Positions 12,433 to 24,720 are shown, counted from the stretch's first letter. The stretch is DNA of 64,000 nucleotides from Benincasa hispida (GCF_009727055.1 NC_052354.1:37686543-37750542), one strand, 5' to 3'. Made by a program: numbers and translations. Notes: generated by a model not told the origin, from the sequence alone.

Positions 12433-13078
12433 GTTCGGGATTTTAACATTGCAGAAAATGTAGAAGATATTAGATTCTATGTTGGTTTTATTGGTAAGAT
12501 TGCTATAAACATTTGACAATTTCATTCTATTTTCCTATGATTTATATGGTACTTAAATTCTCCTTGTACTAACAAATCCCTCGTACAATTTGTAGGAGCT
12601 TCTTTCATGGTTGGCAAAGCATTAACATCTGTTTTCTAAGGAATAGTGGCGGATCACTATGGTCCAAAACCTATTATTCTTTTTGGAATTTTTATAGTGT
12701 TAGTTACCAAACTTTTATATTTATTGAAGTGATTCTTCTAGATATAGAGTTTCATTTGTCTCTTAAATGTACAATGTTTTTCTCTGTTGGTAACAAGTTT
12801 TAGGTTTACGTTTGACATCCTATTTGGCCTCAGTTTAAATTACTAGATGACTATTATCACCAGGTTTCTTCTTGAAAGTTTGACCAAAAAAGCTAATCAG
12901 TAGAATCTAGGGCCAACAAAGGCATAATTATGCTTCTTGAAAGTTTGGTTCTTACTTCAGTCTTTTTTTGGTTGCCCTCTAGTTTTAATATTTTTATGAT
13001 TATGAACTTTTTTTTCTAGGCATATGAAAGTGAAAGTGTTAATGAAGAGTATCAAGTCATCACCTATGTCCTCTGTGA
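12433..13078 (+). pseudogene. ZIFL-like major facilitator transporter, exon relics
   Basis: Four separated coding blocks read like consecutive exons of a plant ZINC INDUCED FACILITATOR-LIKE (MFS) transporter. Block 1 (12433-12493) encodes VRDFNIAENVEDIRFYVGFI between an AG and a GTAAG. Block 2 (12596 to about 12706) encodes GASFMVGKALTSVF, then a stop where the family has Trp, then GIVADHYGPKPIILFG, which corresponds to the conserved MFS loop between helices 2 and 3 (G-x-xAD-x-x-GRKP), with Arg lost. Block 3 (about 12805-12888) has FGLSLNY, a stop, then MTIITRFLLES. Block 4 (13020-13078) has AYESESVNEEYQ. Introns are retained, so it arose by DNA duplication and not by retroposition. Flanking exons for the rest of the protein were not found. 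Intact family members move zinc chelators, auxin-linked potassium or other substrates across vacuolar or plasma membranes. This copy is dead. Confidence 0.75.
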
Positions 13079-13854
13079 GTTTTATTTTTAAAAGAACTCT
13101 CTCTCTCCCTTGTTTTCTAGCTTACCATTGGCACCAATGACTTTGGTTTAACTTCAAATTAACTTGAACATTCAATGACTTTAGCTTACCACATTCTTTT
13201 CTCTTCATTTTATTGGTTTAATCAGAACTTATTTATCCTAATTTTTATCGGAGTCATGTGTTAAAGCATCAGGTAGGGGTTTCTCAACTACTCCTCTTTC
13301 AATGTGCTTTTGATATTAAATTATGGTATGAGTTGCAGATACTTTTATTAAAGTACTTTTAATATAGTTCTTAAGTTGTTATCTATTACAGTAAATGACT
13401 TTTCAGGTGCTTTTGGCTTAGAGTTACATTATTGTGCTTGAACGCCACAAATTTCATAAGTTTTGTCATTTTGAAGATGTGGTATGAGTGTTGGCATTTT
13501 GAAGATATGAGTTGGACATAGGTATTACTTAGTCATTTTGGAGACATGGTGTAACTAGGAATTGTTTATATAAGATTGATAGGTGTAACTTTTGGAATTG
13601 TTCATATGCAAGGGTGGTTGATTGTAGATTTGGAAATGTGTTCATATGGGGTTTGACAATAATTTTGAAATTCATTCTTTTTTAATTATTCATTTGGATT
13701 GATTGATGTTTCAGTTGTTCATCTATATATGTACTGTTTGTTTATTTAGTTAATATATGATTATCCTCTTCAAATAAATTATATCATTATTGGAATTCAA
13801 GATAGGAGCAATTCTATAATTTCTAATAATAAAATTTTAAAAAAAAACACATAC
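13079..13854. other. No gene recognised
   Basis: AT-rich stretch between the transporter relic and the CACTA-like subterminal region, possibly intron or 3-prime sequence carried along with the relic. Imperfect repeats of a phrase like TTGGAATTGTTCATATG occur at 13555-13650. Confidence 0.35.
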
Positions 13855-14170
13855 CAACTTGACAAGTAAAACGTATCAAGTATCAATTAAGTTATCATTT
13901 TCTAGACGTCAAGAAGAAGTTACATTTGACAAGTAAATAATGTCAAGTTAAAAAAACCTTGATCTATAATAAATGTCAAGAATTTAGATACTTGATACTT
14001 AAATAAGTCAACAGATCTCATATACTTGGCAATTATAACATATCAAGTAAATTACAACTTGATGTTCTTAACCAGTATTCTTGACATGGGATTACTTGAC
14101 GTTTTTAAAAAGTCAGATGACACTGATACTTGACTACGAAAAAATATCAAGTAATACAATTTTTGTAGTA
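13855..14170 (-). mobile_element. CACTA-like transposon terminus with subterminal repeats
   Basis: The right edge reads TTTTTGTAGTA at 14160-14170, one base off the reverse complement of the CACTACAAAAA end of En/Spm elements. Inside it, about fifteen copies of a short motif (ACTTGACA, TATCAAGTA, GTCAAG and inverses) lie in both orientations, typical of the subterminal transposase-binding arrays of CACTA elements. It interrupts a reverse-oriented copia LTR, whose text starts abruptly at 14171. The opposite end of the element was not located, so its extent is unknown. It may include the transporter relic upstream. Confidence 0.55.
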
Positions 14171-14727
14171 GGGCTTATTGAGTCGGCGATGTTGAGTCAC
14201 TCTCACCCATGCAGATTAAAAGATAATCTTGAATAAACAGGATTTGTAGTTAGCTCAAGATTAAGATCAAGTTACCTAGGTCATCGAGTTAAAATAGTCA
14301 GTCTTAACAATAAACGGTGTTATAAAGTAAAATTGACTATTTCATGATCCGATCTTATGCAAACTCATTACATAGGACACCTCCACTCGCATGACTCCAC
14401 ATTAACGATTTAGGATCACATAGTTTGTATCAAATACAAAGTGAGCTACATCCATAGTGTCCCCAGGATAAGGTGCCCAACCTAATCCCTATACTATAGA
14501 CCGTTTTGGCTATTACTTGAACTTGATCCACTTTTATGTCTCCACATATAGTTAAAGTATTCATGTTATAGTCAGGGGTTCTTTAGTTTATTGGATTTAG
14601 AGTTAAAAAGTGCAATTCACATATTCAATAACATCTTTACTGAATAAACCTCAATAACATCTTTATTTCAAAAATAGAATATGTTTAATGTTTACAAACC
14701 ACGAGTTTTAGGACATAAAACCCAACA
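14171..14727 (-). repeat. Copia LTR, family L, reverse orientation, truncated (copy C)
   Basis: Read on the minus strand from 14727 it begins TGTTGGGTTTTATGTCCTAA and follows the family order (AATAAACTAAAG, TGTGGAGACAT, GATCCA) until the CACTA-like end cuts it at 14171. It sits inside a plus-strand pol relic that resumes at 14728 with AGAACAAAACGTTGG, matching 2384 onward of the first copia relic. It is therefore an LTR inserted into another copia element. Confidence 0.65.
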
Positions 14728-15671
14728 AGAACAAAACGTTGGCCTTGTCTTAGGCATCATATATTGGCAAGATGCTCATCAGATATTAGATGCACAATTC
14801 TAAGAATGATTTATTACCTTTCAAGCATGGAATTGTCTTGTCTAAGGAATAATGTCCTAAGACTCCTCAAGAGGTTGAGGAAATGAGATGAGTTCCTTAT
14901 GCATCGGCCATTAGCAACCTTATGTATGCAATGTTATGTACCAGACCTGACATTTGCTATGCAGTAGGGATTGTAAGTATATATCATTCCAATCCAGGAT
15001 TAGATCACTCGACAGCAGTCAAAAGAATCCTCAAGTATCTATGGAGAACGTGGGACTATATGCTTGTGTATGGAGCTAAGGATTTGATCTTTACAGAATA
15101 CACTGACTCTGATTTCAGTATGATAAAGATTCTGGGAAATCCACATTAGGATCAATATTCATTGTGAATGGAGGGGCTATAGTATAGCATAGCATTAAGC
15201 AAGGATGTATTGCGGATTCCATTATGGAAGCATAATATGTAGATGCTTGTGAATCTACTAAAGAAGTTGTCTAACTCCAAAATTTTCTAAAGAATTTGGA
15301 ATTCGTTCCAAATATTACCCTGCCCATCATCCTTTATTGTGATAATATTAGTGTAGTGGCAAACTCTAAGGAGCCTTGAAGTCACAAACGAGGAAAGCAT
15401 ATTGAGGACAAGTATCATCTCATTAGGAAGATTGTGCAACGAGGAGATGTAATCGTCACACAGATCACCTTGGAGCACAATGTTGCTGATCAATTTATAA
15501 AAGCTCTCACCACTAAAGTTTTTTAGGGTCACCTAGAGAGTTTGGGTCTACAAGATATGAGTCATCTAATCTAGGGCAAGTGGGAGATTTTTTTGGGTAT
15601 ATTGTATGCTCTAGTTTATTGTATTATATTTGATACTGTACATCCCACTCGCTTTAGGACAAGTGGGAGAT
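14728..15671 (+). pseudogene. Degenerate Ty1-copia pol, RT end and RNase H
   Basis: This collinear relative of 2384-3354 encodes the last part of reverse transcriptase and RNase H. The clearest segment, TRPDICYAVGIVSIYHSNPG followed by AVKRILKYLWRTWDYMLVYG, lies at about 14940-15080. RNase H relics continue to about 15540 and are followed by the purine-rich AAGTGGGAGA tract. Stops and frameshifts are frequent. The 5-prime side is replaced by the reverse LTR at 14171-14727. Confidence 0.85.
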
Positions 15672-17655
15672 CGTTAGATTTGATATCCTAAATCTCATAT
15701 ATCTTATAGTTTGTAAAAACAAATTATATAAAATAAGAGGTATTTTATTAAAAGTTAGACTGCATTAATTCAATCCAATAAATTAAGATCCAAGGTTATT
15801 TTATGAAACTTAAAACATGTATATGGTTGACATACAGGTGGATCATGTTTAAGTAATAACCTAAATGATCTGTAGTAGATGGATAAGGCTGGGTACTTTA
15901 TACTGGTGACACTACGAATATGACATGCTTTGTAGTTGTTGTAAAGTGCTACAAATGATATACTCCTGATCATTCATGTGGGGACATATGAGCAGAAGTA
16001 TTCTATACAAAGAGTTTATATAAGACTGGAGCACGAAATGAATAGTTTCTCTATATAACACCGCTGCTAGAAGAGACTTACATTTCACTAGGATGACCAT
16101 AAGTGACTTGACTTTAATCTTGATTGAGTTGTGGACTCTTGGTTATGAGGACAATTCTTTGATTTGTATAGGTGAGAATGGCTATGTTAGCCGACTTAAT
16201 AAGCCTACCATTTTGGGAATTTGTCCAAGTAAGAAGTTAGGAATATAATTACACAAGATGGAATTCACTCCTTCTCAACCTTAAAGAAAGTAGATAAATT
16301 GGTCCCTTAATAGCTGATTCCGAGTCTTGAACAATGAGACCTTAACCTCTCATTGCCCTAGAGGTGTCAGTTTATAGTTGGATTATAAACTGTTTGTTCA
16401 CTAGAGGAATTAATGGTACTTAATGAGTTAGATATAACTATAGGGGTAAAACAGTAATTTGATTCAACTATAGTTATGAGCGATTTGTGAAGGGTTGACT
16501 CACTATTGATTGGTTATATCCATGGACACAGAAATATATATGTAATACAAAGAGTGCAACTATCGGTTTTTAGTGGAGTGATCGATAGTTAATGAACATT
16601 GATTTATTTAATTAAAGAGTTTAATTAATTAATCTCATATCATTGGAGCCTCTAATTTGTAGGTTCATATGACCCCCTTGTTAGCTCGCTAAAAGATAGT
16701 AATGAGGAATGATTTGAATTATTCAAATTACTTGAAGGAATTTTATATTAATATGGTTAATATATAATGTGGTTAATTATAGATGTGATCTACAGTCCAA
16801 ATTATGTTAGAGAGAAATATTTGAATGAGATTCAAATATTAAATTCATATGAATTGAATTCATATAGAATTACATATAAGATAAATGTATTTGAATGAGA
16901 TTCAAATCTTAGATTTATATGAATTAGATTCATAAAGAGATGTATGCATATAAATATGTGATATTTATATGTTAATTAGTTAATTCTATATTAAATATGA
17001 CTTAATATAGTTACTTAATTTATATGTTAATTGATTAATTAATGGTTAATTAATTAATTATGATGGAGAATGGATGCTAGTATAAATATGTAATATTTAT
17101 GTTAATTAATTAACTCTACATTAAATATGATTTAATATATAGTTATTTAATTTATATGTCAATTAATTAAATAATGGTTATTTAATTAATTAGCTTAAAA
17201 GGTGGAAAATGAACACTTGGAGAAGGGGTTAACTCTTCTTTATATAAATAGATATTTATAGCCCATTTAGGGTAAGGGTATCACTGGATGAAAAACTCTA
17301 GTCTCCACACAAAAACTCTTTCTACTTTCTCAAACAAAAATTCTCTCTACCTTTTCCTCTTTCAAGGTGTAGCCCACATATTTACCTCTTGGAATCCAAG
17401 AGAATAACAAGGTAACTCTTACAACGGTGTCTTAGTTTGTTAAAGAGATGTTCATGAGAAAAAGGAGAGGAAATCGTGAAGATCAGGATTCGAAAAATGT
17501 GGGATCCTTTTTCCCTTTACTTCTTCTTTAATAGCATGCTTAAATTTGATGTTTATCCTTTATTTAGTGTAAATTGTTTAATGTTTTTTGTTTGTTATAA
17601 AACCAACTTTGAAATTGCACAGCGATCACTCTCTTTCATGGGATTCAATTCCCTT
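15672..17655 (+). repeat. Copia 3-prime LTR, family L, copy D
   Basis: It follows the polypurine tract directly. The first base pair of the usual TGTTAG start is altered (CGTTAGATTTGATATCC). Family blocks are in order: AATAAATTAAGATCCAAGG, GATCATTCATGTGGGGACAT, CATGGACACAGAAATATATA, then a long AT-rich core with TTAATTAATTAA runs and a C/T-rich promoter-like part near 17280-17380. The right boundary is approximate. Confidence 0.7.
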
Positions 17656-18908
17656 TAGTAAGATAATTATTGGAAAAACGTTGAGGAACTTCCTTTTGAT
17701 GCCTACGAATAGCCCAAATTCCAGACGATAAAGAAGTTAGACCTTTAGTCAAGAGACTGGTTGAAGCTCTGCCTAACTCTCTACTTGATTCTCCATCATC
17801 TTCAACCTTTAGACATTCTCTTTGTGGAGTTTTGAGTGAAAGCTCAGTCTTCTTCTCTTATTAGAGGAAGAGTCCATCATTTTCCTTCACCAGCACAAGT
17901 AAAAGTAGCCAATTAAAGCCAAAGAAAGCAAGAGATTATGACCAGCGACTTAGCATTTCCATTTTTTGAACTTCCGTTCCTTTGTTTTTCATTAAAATTG
18001 TATTAAGATATTGACATCGTGACATATTCATTCTTAAAATAAACCATGATCTTCATCATCTCTAGTTTTATCATGTGTTCTCTTCCCTCCATCATAAGCA
18101 ACTAATTTTTTAATGGGTTGGGAAGAATAAACTAACATTCTCACAAGTTTTGTATAAGTTGAAGTGCATCTTGTTTAACATGTGCATAATCTATTGCTTG
18201 AATCCATATGATCAATTGGTTTAAGCAGAAATAGCTAACTTGAGAGAGCAAATGGTTGTGGAATTCATTAAACAAGGAAAGAAGTAGCTTTAGAGATAAA
18301 GTTAACATTTTGTCTAATATTGACTTAAACATACATCTTGAAGATAAGATTTATGTGGCATAAAATACTGAGAGGTGAATTCTTCATTTTGTAAGTCAAA
18401 GTTATGAACGGATACTTATACATCACTTAGGTGAATATTAGTGAACCTTCTCAAGCCTACTTTATTAACTGATTTTCAACCCACTCAGAGCACATAGTTT
18501 TCATTTGTGCCACATCTTTACCATCAACAGATCCCATTCCCTATCATTCGAAGCATCACCGTTAAACACATACCTTCATCGCATCACATTTCCACTATCA
18601 TTCTCCCCTTTCATCCATTTTCCCTTTGTTTTTAATTAGTTTTGTATTTTATCCACACAAACAACATCATGAAAATTGAAGTGCTCTTGCTTTTTAAAAA
18701 TCACCTTAACCAATTTAGATTAATTCAAAATTCCCTGTGTTCGACCCTGGTACTTACGCGAATCTCTATTTAAGCTTGCACTTAAGTTTAACTAAAGAAA
18801 ACTTGTATTCATTTAAGATAATTTGATCAATCAATATAGCACACACACGAAATGCAACACTAGTTGAATCTTAGAACATTTTCATGCAATTTCTATATCA
18901 TATGGTGT
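17656..18908. other. Unclassified, probably retroelement internal sequence
   Basis: No coding sequence is recognised. A phrase at 18738 (CTGTGTTCGACCCTGGTACT) resembles the conserved untranslated leader of plant Ty3-gypsy Tat/Athila-type elements and is echoed in the repeats at 18909, 24870, 29830 and 33530. Confidence 0.35.
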
Positions 18909-20160
18909 TGATAGCACATCGCTCCGCTTAATTCTAGGTTGTTACTGTGTTTAATGTGTTTATTTAGTGTTTTTACAGGTTTTGGGCACCTGAGGTAGAA
19001 CTCACCGTTATGAGCCATTCAAGGTTAATTTGGAGCAATTAGAAGCTAAAATGAGCAACCCAACTTCAAAGGAGAAAAGTGACAATAATGCCCCTGAGGA
19101 GCGTCGGGCAATGGTGTCCCTAGTGTCATGGCGCTACTGTGACTGTATATAGGTGAATTTCATGTTTTAAGTTAAAAGGGAGGAGAAGAGTTGGCCAATT
19201 TTGAGAGCTCCAAATGGTCAAAACCCACTAGATTTCTTTGTATTTTGAGGTTTATTTGTATATTTTGGCATCGGGATTCGGATTCGATGAACAGTTGAAG
19301 GCCCAAATGTCGATTTTGAGGTTTATTAGGGATTTTCTATGGATTCTATGGTATTTTGATGTATTTTTCTTCGATTTTTCTGCTTTTTCTTGTTCTCATT
19401 TCCTTGTTTGAATATCTAGAATGAGCATGTGGATAGATTAAATTGACAACTTAATCGTTATTACTTGTATGTTCATTCACCCATGCTATATATGTTTTAG
19501 GTGTCTATAATTGCATCCAAAACATGCTTAATTTGATTAGCTATAAGTTTTAGTTATGCTATGGTTCAATTGCTAGGATTCTAGGATAAACGAGTAGCCA
19601 AAGATACCAAAATCTAGGAATGGAAATGCGCTAGGTTAGATTCGGCCAATTTAACTTAATGTCCTAATCAATTTGAGTGCTTAATATGATTAGCTAAGTA
19701 GGCTTGCATGACATTACTTAAGTTAATTTAGAAATCAATATCATGTGGGTTTTCCTTAAGGAGTTTGTCCGGATTTTCATATATTCGATTGGGCTTGAGA
19801 AGTAGATAACTCTCAACATTAACATGATTAATCCATGAATTGGTCCATAGATAGCTCAACAATCTTTTAATCGGTGAAGGTAATCTCATGTTCACTCTCT
19901 CTCTTTCTCAATCTATTTTACTTTCCGCACTTTAAATTCTTACATTTAGTTTTCCTGTCAAACCAATCCAAAATCCCTCATTTTTAGTACTTTCCAAAGA
20001 TTTATTTAGCTTAAAGAGATTCTATCTTAGGCTTTCTATGGTTCGACCTCGAACTTGCTGCTTGTGCTACTCAATAGTATAAGTATTTTGTTCGTTGAAT
20101 TATGAATATTATTTGATTAGTGAAGAAAGGTTTACGACGCCCATTCTTTCGCTCGATCAG
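18909..20160 (+). repeat. Gypsy-like noncoding repeat, family R, copy A
   Basis: It begins TGATAGCACATCGC, contains AATGTGTTTATTTAGTG (18955) and TTAATTTGGAGCAATTA (19025), a short GC-rich part with CATGGCGC (19128), a long AT-rich middle, and near its end a TGGTTCGACCTCGAAC phrase (20038). The same words in the same order occur, inverted, in the repeat that ends at 26164. No gag or pol is present. The structure fits the LTR or untranslated leader of a Tat/Athila-type element; this is inference from arrangement, not from a protein match. Confidence 0.55.
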
Positions 20161-20539
20161 GTGTATCTTATCTCTAAGCATAGATGATAGTCCTATCTCT
20201 AGGCTTTTAATCTCCTATTTCTTTGTGATATCTGTTTATATAACGCCCCAAATTTAGGATTCGGACCCGAATTTCGAATTCTAGACTTGATAAGCCACAT
20301 ATAATTAATCAAGAATTACCATAACTATGAGCCACATCAAGTCTAGGATTCGAAATAGATTTATGAATCAAGAAGATTATTATCCCAAAACTACCTTCAA
20401 ATATCATTTATAGTTATTAGGAGGTTATGGTAATGTGTTTTAGATCGAAAGAATGTTCTATAGTATCCAAGGAGTTCAGAAACCTAATTTTCAAAGAGAT
20501 TTCCACACTTGTTTGAATCATGGCAAGTTAGTTATTTCA
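20161..20539. other. Fragment resembling a Ty3-gypsy LTR start
   Basis: ATAACGCCCCAAATTTAGG at about 20241 resembles the TGTAACGCCCC starts of several plant LTR families. The rest is AT-rich and unclassified. The Cassandra element starts directly after it at 20540. Confidence 0.3.
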
Positions 20540-20703
20540 TGTAACGCCCCGAGTTTGGGAGGGGACATGAATGAACCAAGATCACATCCAAATGAGAGGG
20601 ATCCTGAGGACATAAAAATATAGCTAAGAATCGCTGAAAAGAATTGAAAATCAATACCTATACCAAGAAGATTCACCTTTCTTTTCGGTGGTTCAATCAT
20701 AAA

Positions 20704-20761
20704 AACTCCAAAGTTAAGCATGATTAGCTTGGAGCAATCCAATGTTGGGTGTTCCTGGGAA
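20704..20761 (+). promoter_or_regulatory. 5S rRNA-like segment in Cassandra 5-prime LTR
   Basis: AACTCCAAAGTTAAGCATG at its start and TGTTGGGTG-TCCTGGGAA at its end match the 3-prime half of plant 5S rRNA, including the region of the internal RNA polymerase III control boxes. It is too diverged and incomplete to be a 5S gene. In Cassandra elements this segment is thought to have been captured from 5S rRNA and can carry a pol III promoter. Confidence 0.8.
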
Positions 20762-20960
20762 TTTTCTTAAGAAGCATGTGAGTGAGGTCAAAGCATGCTG
20801 AAAGAACCTATATTGGTTTGTAGGGATAACTTTCACCCTTAGAAGTATTCAAGAAAAGTAGGACAACGTTGCTAGGTCGCAGCAGATGCAGAGGAATTTC
20901 GGTGCCATTAGGTGTTGGATTTGGATTTCAAATCCTTGTTCGAATCTTGGGCATAAGGCA

Positions 20961-20972
20961 TGGTATCAGAGC
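20961..20972 (+). promoter_or_regulatory. Primer binding site, initiator-Met tRNA
   Basis: TGGTATCAGAGC directly abuts the 3-prime edge of the Cassandra 5-prime LTR. It is the standard plus-strand copy of the 3-prime end of plant initiator methionine tRNA used to prime reverse transcription. Confidence 0.85.
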
Positions 20973-21193
20973 GAAACCTCTCTCACTAAGATGTGGTTTG
21001 GGAACGAACCAAGCAAAAGTTAATGGGTATGTAATGCCTTGAATTTAGAATGGGGACATGAATGAACAGAGATCACAATCGAATGAGAGGGATCCCGAGG
21101 AGATGAAAGTTTGGTTAAGAATTGCTTAGAAGAATTAAAAATAACTACTTATACCAACAAGGTGCACCTTTTTTTCGGTGACTCAATCATAAG

Positions 21194-21247
21194 AACTCCA
21201 AAGTTAACCGTGTTTAGCTTGGAGCAATCCTATGTTGGGTGACCTCT
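21194..21247 (+). repeat. 5S-like segment of the Cassandra 3-prime LTR, interrupted
   Basis: AACTCCAAAGTTAACCGTG to GTTGGGTGACCTCT repeats the 20704 segment. It stops in the middle of the GACCTCCTGGGAA-like box, where foreign DNA begins. The matching continuation TGAGAATTTTCCTC appears at 26171. Confidence 0.8.
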
Positions 21248-21258
21248 CACACAAAAAT

Positions 21259-23231
21259 TGTTGGGGTTGATGCCCTAAATCTCGTGAGCTCTTGTAGTTT
21301 GTACGCACTTGTATGAACAAACATTTTGTGATTTATAATATATGATATTTTATTCACACAGTCTATGAAATATTTGATATTTTAGTTGCATTAACCACAA
21401 ACCAATAAACTAAGATCCATGGTTATCATTGGAACTTAAACATGTATATGGAGATATACAAATGGATCGTGTTTTAAGTGATAACCTAAATGGTCTGTAT
21501 CATATGGATAAGGAGGGATACCATATCCTAGTGACACTACGAGTATGGCCCGCTTTGTAGGTGTTACAAATGTTGTAAAGTGCTACAAATGATCTGATCC
21601 TAATCATTCATGTATTAGACATGCGAGCGGGAATATTCTATACAAAGAAGTTTGTATAAGACCAGACCACGAAATGTTTAGTCTCGTTATATAACGCCGT
21701 TCATAATTGAGACTTTCATTTCACTAGGATGACCATAGGTAACATGACCTTAATGCTGAGTGAGTTGTGAACTCCTGCCTATGAGGTCGGTCTTTTGATT
21801 TGCATAGGTGAGAGTGGCCAGATCGCCGACTCAACAAGCCTACCATTTTGAGGATTTGTCTGATTGGGGAGCTGGGAACTCAACTACACAAGATGGAATT
21901 CACTCCTTCCCCAAAACACGTCCTCTCTTGTCCCGAGAGGGGTTTAATCATAGTGGGACTATGATCTATTGTTTATTAGAGGAATCAATGGTACTTAAGA
22001 AGTTAAATGTAACTATAGGGGCAAAACGGTAATTTGGTCCAATTATACTTACGAGCGATTTGTGAAGGGTCATCGTACTATTGATTGGTTATATCTAATG
22101 GACACAGAAATATATCTATAGTGCGAAGAGTGTAGTTGTCGGTCTTTAGTGAAGTGCCTGGCAGTTAACGGATGGTGGATAATGTGATTAAAGAGTTTAA
22201 TCAGTTATTCATATACCGTTGGAGTTTCAAGCTACGGGTCTATAAGATTCCCTTGGTAGCTCAATGGATTCAAATTGAGAATCAGTTTTTGGGTTAATTT
22301 GAAATGTTCAAACTAATAAGAGGGAATTTGATTATATATGATATAATTCAATTAATTCAATTATATATGATATGATATAATGTATTTGATACATTATTAT
22401 TTGATTGGAGAAACTAATATTTGAATATGATTCAATATAATTTTTATTCATTAAATTTAATATAAATATAATTTATATTAAATGTCATAAAATAGAAAAA
22501 GAACTATGGTTTATGTATTATATATGATGCAATATTAAAACTATAAGTTATAAATATAATATGATAAGTTGGTTATTGTATTTATTTATAATTTATTAAT
22601 TATTTGATAATTAAATTTCTTTTTCTTCATAACCACCTTTAGTGGATAGTTGCATGGTTTTTATGGCAATTTAGGGATAAAATGAAAATAGTTTTTTAAT
22701 GTTCCCACGAGATATCAAATTAACTATCAAGTGACTACACGATAGAAATTGAGTTTACTAGATGATAGCTTGAGACACTAAACGATCGAGTATCGAGTCT
22801 ATACTGATAGACTTCATCTTCTACACAACTGTGTCATCGCTTACTCGATCGTCTCCTTCTCCACTCTAAATCTTCCCTCCAACCAAAATAAGCCAGAGCC
22901 CACCACTCCTGGATTTCATGCTGAGAATCCCAAGGTAATCTTGTGGTTCTGTCCGGTTATTCGAGGATCGATTTTATACTTGCTGGTGTTTGAGGGAGAT
23001 CGAGTTCTTGCTCATTGCGTTCGTTCTTGATCGAGGGATATACTTGAAGAAGTGTTCTTCAAAGGTATTGTCTCCTTATCTTTGTATTTATTCCAAGAAG
23101 CATGCTATAATTTAGGGTTTAATGCACAATTTGTTTAGTATGACTATGAATATATGAGTTCTTTTACAATGGAGTTTGGACAATCCGCTTCTGCTCATAG
23201 GTCCTCTGTAATTTGAGTTCCTTAAAAAACA
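21259..23231 (+). repeat. Copia LTR, family L, copy E
   Basis: It begins TGTTGGGGTTGATGCCCTAA and is very close to copy A (3355) over the first part, including GTGCTACAAATGAT, GAGAGTGGCCAGATCGCCGA and ACACAGAAATATATCTATAG. It continues to the late ATTCTTCAAAGGTA-like block near 23058. The short plus-strand frame at 21808-22032 is LTR text. The terminal CA at about 23231 is tentative. Confidence 0.7.
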
Positions 23232-24060
23232 TGCTTGCTCAATCACAAGGATCATTACTCTAGTCTCAACAGTCTCCTAGGATAAGATTTGCAATCAAGA
23301 ATGAAATTCGATTACAATCAATTAATGAAGCACAGTTTAAAAATGATTCTAAACCTCTTCGTGCATGAATGGGTCCAAAGCCCTACTAATTAAGCTCGCA
23401 AAACCTAGAATGGTTATATAAGGTTCTCAATTTGTTTTCCCTACTCTGGCTTGAAGGCTCAAGAGTTAAGCTTCCTAGACTCAACAATGCAACTACACAC
23501 CTAAGGGAACCAAACTTTTATTCTATTTTTGTCTTTTTCTCATTTTCTTACTTTACATAAAAGAGGAAACCCTATCTAGATACGTCACCTTAATTTTGAC
23601 TTGCCCACACGGGTTACGTGAAAGACATCTAACTATAAACAACGTCTACTAACAAGGTGTCGAAGCTTACTCATTCTACGAGGTACTTTAGCTCGGAGGG
23701 AAACTATGGGTGCATAGTCACCCCAAGTTAATTATAACCCCAAGAAAGAGGAGTAATCCCCTTCAAAATAGCATACAAACATGCTTTTCCTTTTACAAAT
23801 TTTCTTTTATTTTATAACACTTGGTTTCTACAACAAAAAAAAAATAATAATAACTGGGATTTCTCTTATTCATGAGTTTTTTTGCCAAACTATAGTATAA
23901 GCTTACTTATTTTTTTAACTCCCAAGAAAGAGGAGTAATCCCCTTCAAAATAGCATACAAACATGCTTTTACCAAAAAAAAAAATTATAAATTTTCTTAT
24001 TCATGAGTTTTTTTGCCAAAAAATAATAAGAACAGGGTGAGGCCTTTTAACCTCAAACTC
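23232..24060. other. Unclassified retroelement-like sequence with a 50-bp exact direct repeat
   Basis: No gene is recognised. A 50-base block beginning CCCAAGAAAGAGGAGTAATC occurs identically at 23739-23788 and 23921-23970, and CTTATTCATGAGTTTTTTTG recurs after each (about 23863 and 23996). This looks like a tandem duplication with a deletion in one unit. The TTGCCCACACGGGTTACGTG text at 23602 is echoed at 29735 (TTGCCCATATGGGTGTCATG), so this belongs to a dispersed family. Confidence 0.45.
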
Positions 24061-24720
24061 TATCATTTGCGATCAAAAAATAATAACTGGCAAGCATGGC
24101 ATGAGGTTCTCATCATGATTGAAGAAGTAGCAATCTACAAGAAACTCAGCCTCTAAGGTACAAACGACATGGACTACCTCGTAGAAGTCAAGGGAATGGT
24201 CTGGCAATGGCTCGTCCATCCTCCTAAATGAAGTTGCAAGCTAAGCAAGAGGTCATTCAGGCTTTGCAAGTCAGTTCTAGCCTTTGCCTCGAGGTGAAGC
24301 TCTCTTGCTGAAAGCGCTCAAACTCCTACTACCTACGGAGGTTGTTCTGCCAAAGCTCAAAAGTACTGTCAGCAAGCTCCAAAACCAAAGCCTCTAAAGA
24401 CTTACCTGAACCTGAAGATTGAGCATAAGTCGACTGGTGGAGTGCTGTGAAATCTCAACTATCTAAGCTCTGTTGTCATTTTGAGTGTCCATGATCAAAG
24501 GACTCCTCCCACCAAGAATGGTGAGGCTCGTAGTCCAAATGACCATAATACCTCTCCTTAGTGAATCTCGCGGTGTTGGGATCCACTGCAACCTCGAGCA
24601 TGCTTGCATAGGGTGCCCTCTGAGTAAACAACTCTTGCACACCTCTACTTGTTACAAGCTCCTTCCCATCACGTGACCAACCAAGGAGGCTAACTCGATA
24701 ATTTGATGTCAAACCCACTT
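24060..24720 (-). pseudogene. Degenerate coding-like stretch, identity unknown
   Basis: On the minus strand broken frames give text such as LEALVLELADSTFELWQNNL (about 24330-24400), and an 80-codon open segment at 24476-24718 contains GVQELFTQRAPYASMLEVAV. The composition is protein-like and less AT-rich than the surroundings, and the strand matches the family R repeat to its right. It may be gag-like sequence of the same gypsy-type element, but I recognise no diagnostic motif such as a zinc knuckle. Confidence 0.3.

Noticed and set aside
20704..20761. 5S rRNA gene
   Set aside because: Only the 3-prime half is alignable, it is diverged, and it lies inside a paired LTR with a primer site; it is a Cassandra component, not a 5S gene.
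20961..20972. tRNA gene fragment
   Set aside because: TGGTATCAGAGC and its variants at 35015 and 62335 are retroelement primer sites of 12 bases with no tRNA body around them.
24485..24676. Plus-strand small ORF
   Set aside because: Shadow of the more protein-like minus-strand frame over the same bases.
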